DNA of 12,930 nucleotides, taken from positions 1 through 12,930 of the forward strand of contig JBKPRX010000173.1 of the NCBI GenBank assembly GCA_046734795.1, read 5' to 3'. The notes beneath the pieces were generated by a model. That model did not search any database. It was not told the DNA's origin and was given only the letters and a program-made list of their open reading frames with translations. This stretch comes from JBKPRX01 sp046734795 (GTDB lineage: Bacteria; Actinomycetota; Thermoleophilia; Gaiellales; Gaiellaceae). The translations under genes were made by a program, and so were the position numbers. Below, in pieces: positions 6,935 to 12,930 of the stretch; position 1 is the first letter of the stretch; every line of letters starts with the position of its first letter.

Positions 6935-8181
6935 CGCGACGCGCAACGAGCAAGCATCACGTCGAGTCGCAGCTGCTCGCAGTTGCGACCTTCGCGCTCG
7001 TCGCGTTCGGGCTCGTGATGGTCTACAGCGCCACCTCGGCCTCCGCGACGCTCGGTCACGGCAACTCCACGGCGTATCTCGAACGGCAAGCCGTCTACGC
7101 CGCGGTCGGGCTCGGCCTCATGTGGATCGCGATGCGCACGCACTATCGCCAATGGCAGACGCTTGCGCCGACGCTCGTCGTCGCGTCGCTCGCGTTGTGC
7201 CTCGTCGTCCTCGTTGCGGGCACGCCGGTCAACGGCGCGCGCCGCTGGATTGCGTTCGGGTCGGTGACGTTCCAACCGTCGGAGCTCGCGAAGCTCGCGC
7301 TCGCGGTGTGGGCGGCCGGGTACCTCGCGCGCCGGCCGGCGCCGCGCACGCTGGGAGAGCTCGCGCGCCCAATCGGCCTCCTCGTCGGTGCGTTCTCGCT
7401 GCTCGTCCTCGCGGAACCGGACCTCGGTACGGCGATCACGATGGTGGCGATCGTCGTCGCCATGCTGCTGGTCGCAGGCACGCCGCTGCCGACACTCGCG
7501 GCCGCGACGGCGATCGTGAGCATGGCCGGTCTCGTGGCGGCTTGGATCGAGCCGTACCGGCGCGCGCGGCTGTTCGCGTTCTTGAACCCGTGGGACGACG
7601 CCCAGGGCGCGGGTTTCCAGATCGTGCAGGCGCTGATCGGTCTCGGATCGGGCGGGATCTTCGGCCGCGGCCTCGGTCAAGGCGTCCAGAAGATCCACTT
7701 CCTACCCGAGGCGCACACGGACATGATCGCGGCTGTCATCGGCGAGGAGCTCGGCCTCGTCGGCCTTGCGGCGCTGATGGCCGGCTACTGCGCGTTCGCG
7801 TACGCCGGAATTCGCCTCGCGCTCACGGCGAAGGACCCGTTCGCAAAGCGACTCGCTGCGGGACTCACCGTGCTCGTCTGCGGCCAGGCCGCGATCAATC
7901 TCGCCGCCGTGCTCGGGATCGCGCCGCTGACCGGAATCCCGCTGCCGTTCGTGTCATACGGGGGCTCGGCGCTCGTGGTCGATCTCCTCGCCGTCGGCAT
8001 CCTCCTTAACATCGCGCGTGGTCATGCAGCCGTCGCGAGAGTTGAAGTGCCTGATCGCAGCCGGCGGGACAGCCGGCCACGTGCTACCGGCGCTCGCGGT
8101 GGCCGACGCGTTGCGGGAGCGACAAGTGACGGTGACGTTCGCCGGGTCGCCCGATCGCGTCGAAGCGCAGCTCGTTCCTGA
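6931..8181 (+). CDS. ftsW: Septal peptidoglycan glycosyltransferase FtsW
   Basis: SEDS-family integral membrane glycosyltransferase that polymerises lipid II at the septum with FtsI. ATG 6931 overlaps the murD stop (ATGA) and has a good Shine-Dalgarno GGAGAG at 6920-6925. Hydrophobic segments begin near residues 14-33. Family motifs are NGARRWI (101-107), FQPSELAK (114-121), EPDLGT (162-167), LPEAHTDM (258-265; D264 matches the catalytic aspartate of SEDS proteins) and PFVSYGGSA (339-347). FtsW rather than RodA is inferred from the dcw context. The membrane core ends near residue 363. The remaining ~50 residues (416 aa in total) are arginine-rich and translated from DNA that also encodes the start of murG in another phase, so the tail is probably unconstrained sequence read until the first in-frame stop. 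Confidence 0.94.
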   Translation: MTRRATSKHHVESQLLAVATFALVAFGLVMVYSATSASATLGHGNSTAYLERQAVYAAVGLGLMWIAMRTHYRQWQTLAPTLVVASLALCLVVLVAGTPVNGARRWIAFGSVTFQPSELAKLALAVWAAGYLARRPAPRTLGELARPIGLLVGAFSLLVLAEPDLGTAITMVAIVVAMLLVAGTPLPTLAAATAIVSMAGLVAAWIEPYRRARLFAFLNPWDDAQGAGFQIVQALIGLGSGGIFGRGLGQGVQKIHFLPEAHTDMIAAVIGEELGLVGLAALMAGYCAFAYAGIRLALTAKDPFAKRLAAGLTVLVCGQAAINLAAVLGIAPLTGIPLPFVSYGGSALVVDLLAVGILLNIARGHAAVARVEVPDRSRRDSRPRATGARGGRRVAGATSDGDVRRVARSRRSAARS

Positions 8182-9088
8182 AGCCGGCTACGCGTTCGAC
8201 GCGTTCCGGGTCGAGGGCCTGCCTCGACGCCCGAGCATTCGGTTCGCACGCGCGCTCGCGCTCGACGCGGGGGCGCCGGCGGCGTGCCTGCGGATCCTTG
8301 TGCGCCGGCGGCCTGACGTCGTGCTCGGCGCGGGCGGCTACGTCGCCGGGCCGATGGTGGCTGCTGCCTGGCTGCGCCGGATCCCCGCGGCGGTCACTGA
8401 AGCAGACCGTCACCTCGGCCTCGCGAATCGCCTCGCCGCGCCGCTCGCGCGGCGGGTCTTCCTCGCGTACCCGCTTCCGGGTCGCGATGCGCCGAAGTAC
8501 GAGGTCACGGGCCGCCCGATTCCGGCGCGTTCGCGACCCGTTGCGCGCGACGAGGCGAGGCGCGAGCTCGGCCTGCCGGAGAACGGCCCAGTGCTCGCAG
8601 TGTTCGGCGCGCTTGCAGGAGCACGTGCGTTGAACGAGCTCGCGGTGAACTCGTTCGGCGCCGACGGGCCGCACGTTCTGCATGTCTCGGGCGAGCGCGA
8701 TTTCGCAGAGCTGCAGCCGCGTGTCTCACGCACCGACTACGTCCTCGTCCCGACCGTGGTGCCGTTCGGTGCGGCCCTCGGCGCGGCGGATCTCGCGCTC
8801 TCGCGCTCGGGGGGGACCGTGTGGGAGCTCGCTGCGGCGGGCCTGCCGGCCGTCCTCGTTCCGTACCCGCACGCGACCGGAGATCACCAATACGCAAACG
8901 CGAAGTGGTTCGAGGGCGGGGCGGTCGTCGTCCGGGAGAACGAGCTCGACCGGGTGCCCGAGCTCGTGCGCGAATTGCTGGCCGATTCGGCGAGGCTTGC
9001 TTCGATGCGCGAGGCGATGCTCAAGCACGCGCGACCGGATGCTGCGGAGCGAATCGCGGAGGAGTTGATCTCGCTTGCAGCCGCTTGA
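8024..9088 (+). CDS. murG: UDP-GlcNAc:lipid I N-acetylglucosaminyltransferase MurG (divergent)
   Basis: Peripheral membrane GT-B glycosyltransferase that adds GlcNAc to lipid I to make lipid II. From ATG 8024 the product is 354 aa. GTG 8018 and TTG 8042 are other possible starts (TTG would give the very typical MKCLIAAGGTAGH); none has a clear ribosome binding site. Motifs are GGTAGH (14-19), GAGGYVAGP (102-110), SRSGGTVWELAAAGLP (260-275, with E268) and HQYANA (288-293, with Q289), which match the UDP-GlcNAc-binding residues of the family. Two loops differ from E. coli MurG: the HEQN region reads TEADRHLGLANR (125-136) and the GGSQGA loop reads GALAGA (195-200). It begins inside the ftsW frame (158-nt overlap) and its end overlaps murC by 14 nt. 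Confidence 0.92.
   Translation: MQPSRELKCLIAAGGTAGHVLPALAVADALRERQVTVTFAGSPDRVEAQLVPEAGYAFDAFRVEGLPRRPSIRFARALALDAGAPAACLRILVRRRPDVVLGAGGYVAGPMVAAAWLRRIPAAVTEADRHLGLANRLAAPLARRVFLAYPLPGRDAPKYEVTGRPIPARSRPVARDEARRELGLPENGPVLAVFGALAGARALNELAVNSFGADGPHVLHVSGERDFAELQPRVSRTDYVLVPTVVPFGAALGAADLALSRSGGTVWELAAAGLPAVLVPYPHATGDHQYANAKWFEGGAVVVRENELDRVPELVRELLADSARLASMREAMLKHARPDAAERIAEELISLAAA
9058..9064 (+). promoter_or_regulatory. Strong ribosome binding site that fixes the murC TTG start
   Basis: GGAGGAG within the end of murG lies 10 nt before TTG 9075. No other start in the murC frame lies between this site and the conserved FVGIGGAG motif, so it decides the start. Confidence 0.6.
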
Positions 9089-10262
9089 GGGTCGGCGGCT
9101 GTGGTTTGTCGGGATCGGCGGCGCCGGCCTCTCTGCGTATGCGCAGCTCGCGCAAGCTTGGGGCGCGGAGATCGGCGGCTGGGATCGCGTCGAGACGCCG
9201 TACGTCGGCCTCCTCGACGGTGCGCAGATCGTGATCTCGGCCGAGCCGGAAGCACCGGACGGCTGGGAAGTGATCGTGTCGTCGGCATATACGGGCCGTA
9301 TCGACGGTGCTCCGCGCGGCGCGTTTCTCGCGGAGCTCGTCTCGCTGCGGCGCTCGATCGTCGTGGCAGGCGCGCACGGGAAGACGACGACGGCCGCGAT
9401 GATCGCGTTCTGCCTGCAGGAGCTCGGGCTCGATCCGGCGTTCTTGATCGGCGCGGAGGTTCCGCAGCTCGGCGGGAACGCAGCGGCCGGCGAGGGTTGG
9501 CTCGTCGTCGAGGGCGACGAGTCGGATCGATCGGTCGCGGAGCTACGGCCCGAGATCGCAGTGTTGCTGAACGTCGACCTCGACCATCACACGACGTTCG
9601 CTTCGGTCGCGGAAGTCGAGACCTTGTTCGAGGACTGGCTCGCGCATGTTCCTCAGGTCGTCCGGGCCGAGGAACTCGAGCCGGCGCACATCCCGCTTGC
9701 GCTCACGGGCGAGCACAACCGGCGGAACGCCGCTGCGGCGCTCGCGGCGCTCGAGCTCGCAGGCGTGTCGCGCGAAGACGCGCAGCGCGTGATCGCGACG
9801 TTCGCCGGAGCTGCAGGACGCCTCGAAGTGAAAGGGGCAGCGGCGGGCGTAGACGTCGTGGACGACTACGCGCACAATCCGGCGAAGATCTCGGCCACGA
9901 TCTCGGCCCTGCGCGAACGCGGGTCGGGGCGCGTACTCGTCCTGTTCCAGCCGCATCTCTATTCGCGCACGCTTCATCTCGCGCGCGAGCTCGCGGTTGC
10001 GCTCTCGGCAGCGGATGCGGTGTGCGTGGTCGACGTCTATCCCGCGCGTGAGGCCCCCGTCGACGGGGTGACTGGACGCCTTGTCGTCGACGCGCTTGCA
10101 TCGGTGCGTGCCGGCATGCGGATCGGTTGGGCGCCGACGGTCGAGGAAGGCGCGGCAATCGTGGCGAGCTGGGCGCACTCCGGCGATACGGTGGCGACGC
10201 TCGGCGCCGGCGACGTCGACCGTGCGGCACCGCTCGTGCTGGAGCGAGTGTCGGCCCGTTGA
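9075..10262 (+). CDS. murC: UDP-MurNAc:L-alanine ligase MurC (compact)
   Basis: Cytoplasmic Mur ligase that adds the first amino acid, L-alanine, to UDP-MurNAc. The TTG start at 9075 is supported by GGAGGAG at 9058-9064 and puts the family motif FVGIGGAGLSA at residues 11-21. Other motifs are AGAHGKTTT (98-106, P-loop), VEGDESD (145-151), DLDHH (168-172), GEHNRRNAAAA (212-222), DDYAHNP (263-269), FQPHLYSRT (291-299), VYPAREAP (321-328) and GAGD (377-380). At 395 aa it is much shorter than E. coli MurC (491). Most of the loss is about 50 residues of the central domain, between VNVDLDHH and the GEHN motif, plus a short N-terminus. All expected motif blocks are kept, so it is probably active. 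It overlaps murG by 14 nt and murB by 4 nt. Confidence 0.94.
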   Translation: MQPLEGRRLWFVGIGGAGLSAYAQLAQAWGAEIGGWDRVETPYVGLLDGAQIVISAEPEAPDGWEVIVSSAYTGRIDGAPRGAFLAELVSLRRSIVVAGAHGKTTTAAMIAFCLQELGLDPAFLIGAEVPQLGGNAAAGEGWLVVEGDESDRSVAELRPEIAVLLNVDLDHHTTFASVAEVETLFEDWLAHVPQVVRAEELEPAHIPLALTGEHNRRNAAAALAALELAGVSREDAQRVIATFAGAAGRLEVKGAAAGVDVVDDYAHNPAKISATISALRERGSGRVLVLFQPHLYSRTLHLARELAVALSAADAVCVVDVYPAREAPVDGVTGRLVVDALASVRAGMRIGWAPTVEEGAAIVASWAHSGDTVATLGAGDVDRAAPLVLERVSAR

Positions 10263-11140
10263 AGCTCGAGTCCGACGTTCCGCTGTCGCGCCTGACGACG
10301 CTCGGGACCGGCGGTCCCTCGCACGCGTATGCCGAGCCCGCGACGCTCGCAGAGCTCGAACGCCTGTTGGCGTGGGCGTCCGAGCGCGAGCTTTCGGTCG
10401 TCGTCGTGGGTCTCGGTTCGAACGTGCTTGCTGCGGACGACGGCGTCGACGCTCTCGTCCTGAAACTCGCCGGTGACCTTGCACGCGTCGACGTCGGCGA
10501 CGACGGCGTCGTTCGCGCCGGAGGTGGGGCCGCGAACGCGGTCGTCCTGCACCGTGCACGTGAGGCGGAGCGCGGCGGGTTCGAGTTCGCGTGCGCGATT
10601 CCCGGCACCGTCGGCGGCGGAGTGCGCATGAACGCGGGTGCCTACGGAAGGGATTTCTCGTCGGTCCTCGTGCGCGCGCAGGTCGTGAGCCGCGACGGGG
10701 CAGGCTGGTTGACTCCCGAGGAGCTCGGGCTCGCCTATCGGCGCTCGTCGCTCGAGCCGCACGAGGTCGTGGCGCAAGTCGAGCTCGCACTCGAGCCGAG
10801 GTCCGCGGCGGATATTCGCGCGACCGTCGCCGAGCTGCAGTCGCAGCGCAAGGCCGCGCAGCCGACGAACCGTAGGACGTTCGGGAGCGTGTTCAAGAAC
10901 CCGGAGCACGAGCTGACGGCGGGCCGAATGCTGGAGGCGTGCGGCCTCAAGGGTTTCCGTCTCGGCGGCGCGCAGATCTCACCGAAGCACGCCAACTTCA
11001 TCGAAAACGCGGGCGAGGCACGCTCCTCGGATGCGATCGCACTGATGGCCGAGGCTCGGAGGCGGGCGAAGGAAATGTTCGGCGTGACACTCGAGCACGA
11101 GGTCGTGTTCCTCGGAAAGCTCGAGCTCGGTCCTTCCTGA
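10259..11140 (+). CDS. murB: UDP-N-acetylenolpyruvoylglucosamine reductase MurB
   Basis: FAD-dependent reductase that converts UDP-GlcNAc-enolpyruvate to UDP-MurNAc using NADPH. TTG 10259 is chosen: it overlaps the murC stop (TTGA) and gives a 293-aa protein that reaches the conserved TTLGTGG segment at residues 13-19. The open frame upstream is murC's shadow. GGAG at 10241-10244 is a poor, distant ribosome binding site. FAD-binding motifs are VGLGSNVL (50-57) and IPGTVGGGVRMNAGAYG (114-130). YRRSS (160-164) follows. S210 in GSVFKNP matches the catalytic serine and E281 in EVVFLG the catalytic glutamate. ISPKHANFIEN (240-250) is typical of the C-terminal domain. It ends the second packed unit. 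Confidence 0.94.
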   Translation: MKLESDVPLSRLTTLGTGGPSHAYAEPATLAELERLLAWASERELSVVVVGLGSNVLAADDGVDALVLKLAGDLARVDVGDDGVVRAGGGAANAVVLHRAREAERGGFEFACAIPGTVGGGVRMNAGAYGRDFSSVLVRAQVVSRDGAGWLTPEELGLAYRRSSLEPHEVVAQVELALEPRSAADIRATVAELQSQRKAAQPTNRRTFGSVFKNPEHELTAGRMLEACGLKGFRLGGAQISPKHANFIENAGEARSSDAIALMAEARRRAKEMFGVTLEHEVVFLGKLELGPS

Positions 11141-11164
11141 CCGTACGGAGCAAGTAGCAAGTCG

Positions 11165-11186
11165 GGCGCTCGGCGCCGCGTCTTTT
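11165..11186 (+). terminator. Terminator-like hairpin with T-rich tail after murB
   Basis: GGCGC (11165-11169) pairs with GCGCC (11173-11177) around a TCG loop, followed after GCG by TCTTTT (11181-11186). An outer pairing of AGCAA near 11156 with TTGCT near 11185 could extend it. The stem is short, but in so GC-rich a sequence the T run is notable, and the site, 24 nt after the murB stop, is right for ending the murD-murB unit. Confidence 0.4.
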
Positions 11187-11282
11187 GCTGGACGGAGCCT
11201 TGGCAGCGGCACGAACTTGACCCGAAATCCGCCCGATGCGGACACAGAGCGACCTGATCCGCGCCGATACGTTCTCGTTGCC

Positions 11283-11334
11283 TTCCCCTTCCCCATCCCC
11301 TTCCCCTTGGGTGGTGGGGGATAGGGACGGGTGG
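11283..11334. repeat. TTCCCC hexamer array with G-quadruplex potential on both strands
   Basis: Positions 11283-11306 are four 6-nt units (TTCCCC, TTCCCC, ATCCCC, TTCCCC). On the minus strand this is four GGGG runs with 2-nt loops, an ideal G-quadruplex pattern. The + strand directly downstream has GGG runs at 11309-11311, 11316-11320, 11324-11326 and 11329-11331, which also meet the quadruplex pattern. The two arms can instead pair with each other, for example ATCCCC (11295-11300) with GGGGAT (11317-11322). The element sits about 130-180 nt before ftsQ. Confidence 0.6.
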
Positions 11335-11337
11335 TTT

Positions 11338-11365
11338 GCCAATCCGCGGACGAGTCCGCTTTGGC
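11338..11365 (+). other. Stable hairpin in the ftsQ leader
   Basis: GCGGAC (11346-11351) and GTCCGC (11354-11359) form a perfect inverted repeat around GA; as RNA the inner pair would open to make a 4-nt loop. The outer arms GCCAA (11338-11342) and TTGGC (11361-11365) extend it across a small internal loop. No T run follows. It could be an mRNA structure or a protein site; the role is unknown. Confidence 0.35.
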
Positions 11366-11463
11366 CCTCTCACATTCGTGCGGGTCAGCCTCCGCGGGAG
11401 CGCGGTAGGAGCCGCCTCGCGCACGGCGAAGTGGGCCGCGTGCCTGTCGACAGAGGAGGCGGG

Positions 11464-12261
11464 GTGGCCCTTGCCGTCCCTCACACTCGCCGCGCGTTCG
11501 CGCCTCCCCGCGAACTGCGCGTGTCTGCACGTGCCCTTCTGCCGAGCGCGCGCACGCTACTCGTTTGCTGGCTTGTCGCGCTCGCTGCGGGTGGCGCCTA
11601 CGCGGTCGCGCGCGAGAGCTCGATCTTTGCGATCCAGACAATCGAGGTTCACGGCGCGCCGCCGGCCGTGGCGGCGACAGTTCGGCAAGCCGCGGCGGGG
11701 GCGCTCGGCAAGAGTCTTGTCTCGTTCGACGGCGACGCGGTTGTCGCGCGCGTCGAGGCCGTTCCGGCCGTTGCGAACGCGACGTACGATCGCGCGTTCC
11801 CACATACGCTTCGCATCGCCGTTCGCCCTGAACGCCCGATCGCCGTTCTCCGCGCCGGGACTCGCGCCTGGGTCGTAGCAACGAGCGGCCGCGTCCTCGA
11901 GCGCGTGCAGCTCGGTACGCATCGCGACTTGCCCCGGATCTGGGTGCCCGCGACCACGGAAGTAACGCCTGGCGCCATCCTCGACGAGCAGTCGGGGCGC
12001 GACGCGGCGCGTGTTCTGGCGCCGCTCCATGATCGCCGTCTTCCGAGGCGAGTCTCGGCTGTGATCTTCACCGGCGGCGAGCTGACTTTCGCGCTCGCGG
12101 GCGGGATCGAGCTTCGCTTCGGGGAGCCCAAGGCCCTTCGCCTCAAGCTTGCGATCGCACGACAGATCCTTCCGCGGCTCGAGCCGGCCGCGACGTACCT
12201 CGACGTCAGCGTGCCGACCCGACCGGTTTCCGGCTCCAATGACCCTCAAGTCTCAGGTTGA
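11464..12261 (+). CDS. ftsQ: Cell division protein FtsQ/DivIB
   Basis: Bitopic membrane divisome protein that, in studied species, scaffolds FtsL, FtsB and the FtsW/FtsI synthase. GTG 11464 is chosen because GAGGAGG (11453-11459) sits 4 nt upstream and the resulting 265 aa is normal for the family; GTG 11521 is a later alternative, and ATG 11236 would add 76 implausible residues. Features are a basic N-terminal tail, one membrane segment (about 31-49, LLVCWLVALAAGGAYA), a POTRA domain (about 54-124, starting FAIQTIEVHGAPP, with the TLRIAVRPERPIAV strand at its end), and a C-terminal beta domain with LRFG at 217-220 and a final YLDVSVPTRPV strand. Sequence similarity is weak, as usual for FtsQ; topology and position between murB and ftsZ carry the call. 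Confidence 0.88.
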   Translation: MALAVPHTRRAFAPPRELRVSARALLPSARTLLVCWLVALAAGGAYAVARESSIFAIQTIEVHGAPPAVAATVRQAAAGALGKSLVSFDGDAVVARVEAVPAVANATYDRAFPHTLRIAVRPERPIAVLRAGTRAWVVATSGRVLERVQLGTHRDLPRIWVPATTEVTPGAILDEQSGRDAARVLAPLHDRRLPRRVSAVIFTGGELTFALAGGIELRFGEPKALRLKLAIARQILPRLEPAATYLDVSVPTRPVSGSNDPQVSG

Positions 12262-12263
12262 GG
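12244..12263 (+). terminator. Small stem-loop across the ftsQ stop codon
   Basis: CCTCAA (12244-12249) pairs with TTGAGG (12258-12263) around an 8-nt loop, covering the stop codon at 12259-12261. There is no T tract, so termination is doubtful; it may be an mRNA end structure or chance. Confidence 0.2.
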
Positions 12264-12290
12264 TGGATGGTTATCAGCGAAAACCCGCAA

Positions 12291-12319
12291 TTGACAGGCG
12301 TTCGAGGAGTACGTACCCT
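12291..12319 (+). promoter_or_regulatory. SigA-type promoter for ftsZ
   Basis: TTGACA (12291-12296) is a perfect -35 box, followed after exactly 17 bp by TACCCT (12314-12319), which fits the TANNNT -10 of actinobacterial housekeeping promoters. The expected transcription start is near 12326, giving a leader of about 47 nt before the ftsZ ATG. This is the best promoter in the window and implies that ftsZ is transcribed independently of the genes upstream. Confidence 0.65.
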
Positions 12320-12329
12320 CGGCGCCGAG
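12303..12329. promoter_or_regulatory. Overlapping dyads on the ftsZ promoter, candidate operator
   Basis: Dyad 1: CGAGG (12303-12307) and CCTCG (12317-12321) flank the palindrome GTACGTAC (12309-12316), giving 9-bp arms with a single unpaired A at 12308. Dyad 2: CTCGGC-GCCGAG (12318-12329) is a perfect 12-bp palindrome that shares the CTCG arm of dyad 1. Together they span the spacer end, the -10 box and the predicted start site, which is where a repressor would act. The regulator is not identifiable from the window. Confidence 0.4.
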
Positions 12330-12372
12330 CCGCTCCAATGGCCCCGAACCTGTACCGGAGCTTGAGCCAGCG

Positions 12373-12930
12373 ATGAGACAACAGCAGGCGGATTACCTGG
12401 CCGTGATCAAGGTCGTCGGCGTCGGCGGCGGCGGCACGAACGCCGTCAACCGGATGGTCGACGCGGGGCTTCGCGGCGTGGAGTTCATCGCCGTGAACAC
12501 GGACGCGCAGGCGCTGATGATGTGCGACGCGGATCGCAAGATCCACATCGGCTCCAAAGCGACGCGCGGTCTTGGGGCGGGTGCAGATCCAGCCGTCGGA
12601 CAGGCCGCCGCGCAGGAGAGCCGCGACGAGCTCAAGGAAGTTCTGAAGGGCGCGGACATGGTGTTCGTGACCGCCGGCGAGGGCGGCGGCACCGGCACGG
12701 GCGGCGCACCGATCCTCGCGGAGATTTCGCGCGAAATCGATGCCCTCACGGTGGGCGTCGTGACGCGGCCGTTCGCGTTCGAGGGGCGGCGACGCGCGGA
12801 GCAGGCGTCGTTCGGAATCCAAGAGCTACGCGATCGCGTCGACACCCTGATCGTGATCGAAAACGACCGGCTGCTCCAGGTCGTCGAGCGGCGGACGTCG
12901 ATCGTGGACGCGTTCAGGATGGCCGACGAC
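12373..12930 (+). CDS. ftsZ: Cell division protein FtsZ (3' partial)
   Basis: Tubulin-like GTPase that polymerises into the Z ring and directs septal wall synthesis. The first 186 codons are visible; the rest of the GTPase domain (including the T7 loop), the linker and the C-terminal tail lie beyond the window. ATG 12373 gives a short N-terminal tail before KVVGVGGGGTNAVNRM (13-28). NTDAQAL is at 42-48. The tubulin signature GGGTGTG is at 104-110 within AGEGGGTGTGGAP, a variant I associate with mycobacterial and other actinobacterial FtsZ. TRPFAFEGRRR (131-141) and DTLIVIENDRLL (157-168) follow. GGAG at 12357-12360 is a distant ribosome binding site. A near-consensus promoter lies just upstream, and no ftsA precedes the gene, as expected in Actinomycetota. 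Confidence 0.97.
   Translation, partial: MRQQQADYLAVIKVVGVGGGGTNAVNRMVDAGLRGVEFIAVNTDAQALMMCDADRKIHIGSKATRGLGAGADPAVGQAAAQESRDELKEVLKGADMVFVTAGEGGGTGTGGAPILAEISREIDALTVGVVTRPFAFEGRRRAEQASFGIQELRDRVDTLIVIENDRLLQVVERRTSIVDAFRMADD

Larger units (their letters stand above)
11141..11463. other. 323-nt non-coding gap between murB and ftsQ
   Basis: No frame here reads like a protein. The frame continuous with ftsQ gives low-complexity SPSPSPSP and arginine-rich sequence. The gap contains the palindrome CCGTACGG (11141-11148), a terminator-like hairpin with a T-rich tail (11165-11186), a small hairpin (TCCGC 11228-11232 with GCGGA 11238-11242), a TTCCCC hexamer array with G-rich downstream arm (11283-11334), and a second stable hairpin (11338-11365). 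No known RNA gene family could be identified, and no promoter with both boxes was found. Confidence 0.6.

Noticed and set aside
8018..8023. GTG 8018 as the murG start
   Set aside because: It adds only two residues and has no ribosome binding site; ATG 8024 is preferred, though TTG 8042 cannot be excluded.
11217..11245. TTGACC as a -35 box for ftsQ
   Set aside because: At 16-18 bp downstream there is no TANNNT sequence; TACGTT at 11268 is too far away.
11361..11420. Text similarity to an HDV-type ribozyme (GGTCAGCCTCCGCGGGAGCGCGG-like stretch)
   Set aside because: I could not build the nested double pseudoknot (P1, P1.1, P2) from the bases present, so the likeness is probably GC-rich chance.
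11236..11463. ATG 11236 as the ftsQ start
   Set aside because: It would add 76 residues, including an SPSPSPSP run made by the TTCCCC repeat. GTG 11464 has GAGGAGG just upstream and gives a normal FtsQ length.
11141..11463. Known RNA gene (SRP RNA, tmRNA, RNase P RNA, tRNA)
   Set aside because: None of the conserved cores of these RNAs is present.
1..12930. CRISPR arrays, insertion sequences, prophage or defence genes
   Set aside because: No spaced direct repeats, transposase motifs or terminal repeats were seen; the whole window is housekeeping dcw sequence.

Overview
The window is a long stretch of a division and cell wall (dcw) cluster. All genes are on the + strand, in the order ftsI (5' end cut off) - murE - murF - mraY - small unknown gene - murD - ftsW - murG - murC - murB - ftsQ - ftsZ (3' end cut off). 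The very high GC content, the GTG and TTG starts, the absence of ftsA and ddl between murB and ftsZ, and an actinobacterial-style FtsZ signature (AGEGGGTGTGGAP) point to a high-GC member of Actinomycetota. A deep-branching class such as Thermoleophilia is my best guess, by inference only.

Layout. Positions 1-5524 form one tightly packed unit: ftsI, a 43-nt gap, then murE, murF, mraY and an 83-codon gene chained by start/stop overlaps of 3-4 nt. Next comes a 132-nt spacer (5525-5656) rich in structure: a 10-bp stem-loop, a 13-bp perfect palindrome, and two mutually exclusive G/C hairpins ending 4 nt before murD. Positions 5657-11140 form a second packed unit of murD, ftsW, murG, murC and murB, with every junction overlapping. 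A 323-nt non-coding gap (11141-11463) holds a terminator-like hairpin, a TTCCCC hexamer array with G-quadruplex potential on both strands, and another stable hairpin. It precedes ftsQ. A 111-nt gap before ftsZ carries a near-consensus SigA-type promoter (TTGACA, 17 bp, TACCCT) overlapped by two nested dyads.

How the genes work together. MurB completes UDP-MurNAc. MurC, MurD, MurE and MurF add the peptide stem; MurE has the DNPR motif, so diaminopimelate is the expected third residue. MraY moves the product to the lipid carrier and MurG adds GlcNAc to give lipid II. FtsW (glycosyltransferase) and FtsI (transpeptidase) polymerise and crosslink it at the septum, with FtsQ as divisome scaffold and FtsZ as the ring polymer.

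The pathway is standard, and I do not see a wholly new system. The items most worth a second look are the 83-residue protein between mraY and murD, which resembles part of a SAM-methyltransferase core without its glycine-rich motif; the regulatory spacer before murD; the hexamer/G4 element before ftsQ; the dyads on the ftsZ promoter; the 158-nt out-of-phase ftsW/murG overlap; and the shortened central domains of the Mur ligases.
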